Shown here: positions 6,882-9,552 of the stretch, in pieces
How the letters are laid out: each line of letters begins with the position of its first letter
Position numbering within the stretch: position 1 is the first letter of the stretch
Assembly (NCBI GenBank): GCA_014376425.1
Contig: JACMRO010000561.1
Location: forward strand, 1-9,552
Length of the DNA: 9,552 nt
Source of the DNA: Rubritepida sp.
GTDB lineage: Bacteria > Pseudomonadota > Alphaproteobacteria > Acetobacterales > Acetobacteraceae
Direction of reading: 5' to 3'
Position numbers and translations under genes: made by a program
Notes under the pieces: generated by a model
Database searches by the model: none
What the model was told of the DNA's origin: nothing
What the model saw: only the letters and a program-made list of their open reading frames with translations

Positions 6882-8054
6882 GTGCGGATGTGGCGAGTGG
6901 CCTGTTTTCTTCTCGCGCTGACGGCGCTGGGCCCCACCCCTGCGGCGGCCGACATGGTCTACGTCCTGAATTCGGGGGAAGCCTCGATTTCGGTGATCGA
7001 CGGGCGCGAGCGGCAGGAGATCCGCCGCATGCCGGCGCTGCGTGAGGTACATCACGCCGTGCTGACGCCCGATGGCAGCAGTCTGGTAATCGGCGACTCC
7101 GGCGGCAACGAACTGATCTTCCTGGACCCGGCCACGGGCGAGGTGCGCCGGCGGGAGCGGGTCTCCAACCCCTATCACCTGGAATACAGCCCGGACGGGC
7201 GCTACCTGGTGGTCGCCAGCCTGCGTCGCGACCAGGTGGACATCTACGATGCCGGTACAATGGCCCTGCTGCGCCGGCTGGCCCAGCCCGACATGCCGAG
7301 CCACGTGGCCTTCAGCCCCGATAGCCGCTTCGTGTACGTCACGCTGCAAGGCAGTGGCGAAGTCGTGGCCATCGACCTGGAAAAGCGTGAGCCGGCCTGG
7401 ACCGTGGCGGTGGGGCCGGAGCCCGCGGGGATCATCTGGCATCGCGGCCGGCTGCTGGTCGGGCTGATGGGCAGCAGCGACTTCATCCAGCTCGACCCCA
7501 CGACTCGCGAGGTGCGACATGCCTTCAGCGTCGGCCGCGGCGCGCATGTGGTGGTGCCATCGCCGGACGGCCGTAGCCTGTATGCGACCGCGCGGGTCGA
7601 ATCCGGCGTCTGGGAACTTGACGCCGAGACGCTGGCGGTTCGCCGCCGTTTCGACGTGCCCGGCGGGCCGGACTGCATCGCGTTCGACCCCGAGGGGCGG
7701 CTGTGGATGACGCTGCGCTGGCTCGGCCGCGTCGGGGTGCTGGATCCGCGCACCGGGGCGCTGGAACAGATCCGCGTCGGCCGTTCGCCGCACGGCATCT
7801 TCGTGATGCCGCGCCGGGAGGGGATGCGGGCGGATTTCGCCTCCATCATGCCCGGCGCGGTTTCCGGCAGCAGACCGCTGTTGCGCCCGCTTACGCCGCG
7901 CCATGGTGAAGCGGCTGCCGACAGTCCGCCGCCCATCGTCAGCAGCGCGCCGTCGCTCTCCCCGGGGCCTAGCGCCGCACGCGGCCGCAGCCGGCCGGCG
8001 CTCGAGCTGCCTACCCTCATCGTCACCCCGATCCGTCTGGGTGCCGCACAATGA
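6882..8054 (+). CDS. Secreted YVTN/YncE-type beta-propeller protein
   Basis: A 390-residue protein with a Sec signal peptide (hydrophobic CFLLALTALG, likely cleavage after PAAA at residue 23), so it should be periplasmic or outside. Residues 24-310 form about seven WD-like/YVTN blades with recurring motifs: YVLNSGEASISVID (27-40), LTPDGSSLVIGD (61-72), YSPDGRYLVVAS (102-113), FSPDSRFVYVTLQG (144-157), PSPDGRSLYATAR (226-238), FDPEGRLWMTLRW (268-280) and VGRSPHGIFV (299-308). Such propellers usually act as binding or scaffold modules, and some are lactonases or quinoprotein-like enzymes; no catalytic residues can be named here. Residues 311-390 are an unusual Pro/Ser/Ala/Arg-rich, probably disordered tail ending in a hydrophobic stretch (PTLIVTPIRLG). 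Codon use in the tail stays GC-ended, so it is not an obvious frameshift product. Start GTG 6882 is preferred on ribosome-binding-site spacing; ATG 6888 is possible. Its stop overlaps the start of the deacetylase gene by 4 bases. Confidence 0.87.
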   Translation: MRMWRVACFLLALTALGPTPAAADMVYVLNSGEASISVIDGRERQEIRRMPALREVHHAVLTPDGSSLVIGDSGGNELIFLDPATGEVRRRERVSNPYHLEYSPDGRYLVVASLRRDQVDIYDAGTMALLRRLAQPDMPSHVAFSPDSRFVYVTLQGSGEVVAIDLEKREPAWTVAVGPEPAGIIWHRGRLLVGLMGSSDFIQLDPTTREVRHAFSVGRGAHVVVPSPDGRSLYATARVESGVWELDAETLAVRRRFDVPGGPDCIAFDPEGRLWMTLRWLGRVGVLDPRTGALEQIRVGRSPHGIFVMPRREGMRADFASIMPGAVSGSRPLLRPLTPRHGEAAADSPPPIVSSAPSLSPGPSAARGRSRPALELPTLIVTPIRLGAAQ

Positions 8055-8830
8055 TGCGCCGCCGCAGTCTGCTGGGCGCGACGATGGGTGTCCCGACATT
8101 GGCTTTCCCGGCGCTTGCAGCAACAGCGCTGGCAACTCCGGCGCTGGCCCAGGGCTGCCGCGGCACGCTGTACCTGACCATCGATACCGGCTGGTCGCGC
8201 GAGGCGGAGCAGCTGGCCGAGGTGCTGCGCCGGCGCGGCGTCCGTGCAACCCTCTTCGTCGCCCACGAGCCGAGCTTCCGCGGCGACCGCACGCTCGACC
8301 CCAGCTGGGCCGGCTTCTGGCGCGCCCGGGCGGCCGAAGGGCACGCCTTCGCCAGCCACACCTGGCGGCACTGGTATTTTCAGGGTGATGCCGGCCCCGG
8401 CCGCACCCGTTACGCCTCGCGCGGAGGCGAGGGTGCGGAGGTGCTCGATCAGGCAACGCTTTGCGCCGAGCTGACCCGCCCCATCGAGGCACTGCGCGCC
8501 ATGGTGCCCGCCGCCGCCATCCTGCCCCTGTGGCGCGCGCCCGGCGGCATCGTGACGCCCGAGGCGCGCCGGATGGCCGCCGCCTGTGGCCTGCGGCACC
8601 AGGGCTGGACGGCCAATGGTTTCCTGGGCGACGAACTGTCCAGCGAGGCCAGCCCCAACGTTGCCCTGCTGCGCCGCAATCTGGCGAACATCCGCGATGG
8701 TGAAGTTCTGGTGATGCACTGGGGCGTGCGAAGCCGGCGCGAGCCTTTCGCCCTGATTTTCGACGAACTGATAGCCGGCCTGCAAACACGCGGTTTCTGT
8801 TTCGCGACCCTACCGCCAGCCGGCGTATGA
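8051..8830 (+). CDS. Tat-exported polysaccharide deacetylase (NodB-fold) family protein
   Basis: A 259-residue member of the carbohydrate esterase 4/NodB fold, whose enzymes use a divalent metal to remove acetyl groups from N-acetylated sugars. The N-terminus MMRRRSLLGA followed by an Ala-rich hydrophobic stretch ending ALAQG (about residue 34) is a twin-arginine-like signal. NodB motifs seen: TIDTGW (43-48) in place of TFDDG, so the catalytic-base Asp45 is kept but the second, metal-binding Asp is Thr46; SHTWRH (102-107) with the metal His103 and His107; WRAPGG (161-166); and VMHWG (221-225) with His223. The Asp-to-Thr change leaves metal binding uncertain, so activity may be altered rather than absent. 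The first ATG (8051) overlaps the upstream stop as ATGA, and a second ATG follows at 8054. The gene is flanked by overlapping genes on both sides, so translational coupling is likely. The substrate is unknown; an envelope glycan or glycolipid fits the location. Confidence 0.88.
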   Translation: MMRRRSLLGATMGVPTLAFPALAATALATPALAQGCRGTLYLTIDTGWSREAEQLAEVLRRRGVRATLFVAHEPSFRGDRTLDPSWAGFWRARAAEGHAFASHTWRHWYFQGDAGPGRTRYASRGGEGAEVLDQATLCAELTRPIEALRAMVPAAAILPLWRAPGGIVTPEARRMAAACGLRHQGWTANGFLGDELSSEASPNVALLRRNLANIRDGEVLVMHWGVRSRREPFALIFDELIAGLQTRGFCFATLPPAGV

Positions 8831-9552
8831 TGGGCTGGCTGCAGGACCGCTACCTGGGTTTTGTCGCCTGGATTTTTGAAGGCGCGTTGCAGCCGGCGAT
8901 GTACGCGCTGGGCCTGATGGAATGGGCCGAGGACGCCTTCGACTGGCTCGATTTCGTAATCTTCGGCGTGGTGCAGGTTGCGGTGGTCTATCTGGTTTGC
9001 CGGCCGCTGGAGGCTTGGCGGCCGGTCGAGCGCAGCCAATCGGCGGCCGCCATTCGCACTGACGTGCTCTACACCCTGCTGTCGCGGCTGGGCATTCTGC
9101 CGTTGCTGGGCTTCGTGGTCTTCGCAGCGGGGCAAACGCGCATCGATGCCTGGCTGACCGACACCGGCTGGGTGCCGCCCACCATCGAAAGCTTCCTGCC
9201 CTGGCTGCGCGAGGCGCCGCTGGTGTCGCTAGCGTTCTACCTGGTGGTGATCGACTTCTTCGAGTACTGGCGCCACCGCTTCCAGCATGAGTGGCGCTGG
9301 TGGTGGTCGCTGCATTCGCTGCACCACGCGCAAGCGCACATGACCTTCTGGACCGACGACCGCAACCATGTGCTGGACGACGTGATCGCCGCCGCCTGGG
9401 TGGCCGGGCTGGCGGTGCTGATCGGCGTGCCGCCAGGCCAGTTCCCCATCATCCTGATGGTGCTGCGGCTGGCGGAAAGCCTTTCGCACGCCAATGCCCG
9501 GATCAGCTTTGGAAGCTTGGGCGAGCGGCTGCTGGTCAGCCCGCGCTTCCAC
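8827..9552 (+). CDS. Fatty acid hydroxylase/sterol desaturase family membrane protein (3'-truncated by window)
   Basis: The frame opens at ATG 8827 and stays open to the last base, giving 242 residues of an incomplete gene. Hydrophobic segments lie at about 42-58, 82-101, 131-146 and 186-213. Histidine boxes of the di-iron integral-membrane oxygenase family are present: HRFQH (150-154) and HSLHH (163-167), then SHAN (220-223). The window ends at SPRFH (238-242), where the family's last HxxHH box begins, so perhaps a quarter to a third of the protein is missing. Members hydroxylate or desaturate sterols, fatty acids, ceramides or carotenoids using oxygen. The substrate here cannot be told; in bacteria a hopanoid or membrane lipid would fit. 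The start overlaps the deacetylase stop by 4 bases (ATGA). ATG 8830 is an alternative start, and no clear ribosome binding site is seen, so coupling to the upstream gene is likely. Confidence 0.9.
   Translation, partial: MMGWLQDRYLGFVAWIFEGALQPAMYALGLMEWAEDAFDWLDFVIFGVVQVAVVYLVCRPLEAWRPVERSQSAAAIRTDVLYTLLSRLGILPLLGFVVFAAGQTRIDAWLTDTGWVPPTIESFLPWLREAPLVSLAFYLVVIDFFEYWRHRFQHEWRWWWSLHSLHHAQAHMTFWTDDRNHVLDDVIAAAWVAGLAVLIGVPPGQFPIILMVLRLAESLSHANARISFGSLGERLLVSPRFH

Noticed and set aside
6765..8789. Long minus-strand open frame (674 codons) opposite msrB, the propeller and the deacetylase genes
   Set aside because: It is Arg/Pro/Gly-rich with no recognisable domain and lies opposite well-supported genes. 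Long antisense open frames are expected at this GC content.

Overview
The window is very GC-rich, with codons ending almost entirely in G or C, and genes packed with short gaps or overlaps. Gene content (cadherin-like/DUF4214 secreted protein, aerobic GlpD, Cache chemoreceptor, separate MsrA and MsrB, Tat-type deacetylase, fatty acid hydroxylase family protein) suggests a free-living alphaproteobacterium, perhaps of the Acetobacteraceae/Roseomonas type. That placement is inference; no rRNA or marker gene is present.

Left part, 1-3986. A 37-codon C-terminal fragment of an unrecognised plus-strand gene (1-114) runs head-on into a minus-strand block read from right to left: glpD (3986 to 2502), a cadherin-like/DUF4214 repeat protein (2456 to 927) and an atypical crotonase-fold protein (886 to 101). 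The gaps are 45 and 40 bases, so co-transcription is plausible although the functions do not obviously connect. A perfect 8-bp inverted repeat lies between glpD and the DUF4214 gene, touching the latter's ribosome binding site.

Middle, 3987-6810. A 102-base divergent region separates glpD from a membrane methyl-accepting chemotaxis protein (4089-5789). It is followed on the same strand by msrA (5843-6391) and msrB (6391-6810), which overlap at TGATG. Together they form a complete two-enzyme system for reducing both methionine sulfoxide stereoisomers.

Right part, 6811-9552. After 71 non-coding bases come three genes joined by 4-base ATGA overlaps: a secreted YVTN-type beta-propeller with a proline-rich tail, a Tat-exported polysaccharide-deacetylase-fold protein with a changed metal-site motif, and a fatty acid hydroxylase/sterol desaturase family membrane protein cut off by the window edge inside its last histidine box. 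This tightly coupled trio is the best candidate for an uncharacterised envelope or lipid-modification system. No tRNA, rRNA, CRISPR array, insertion sequence or phage gene was seen, and no stretch over about 100 bases lacks a gene.
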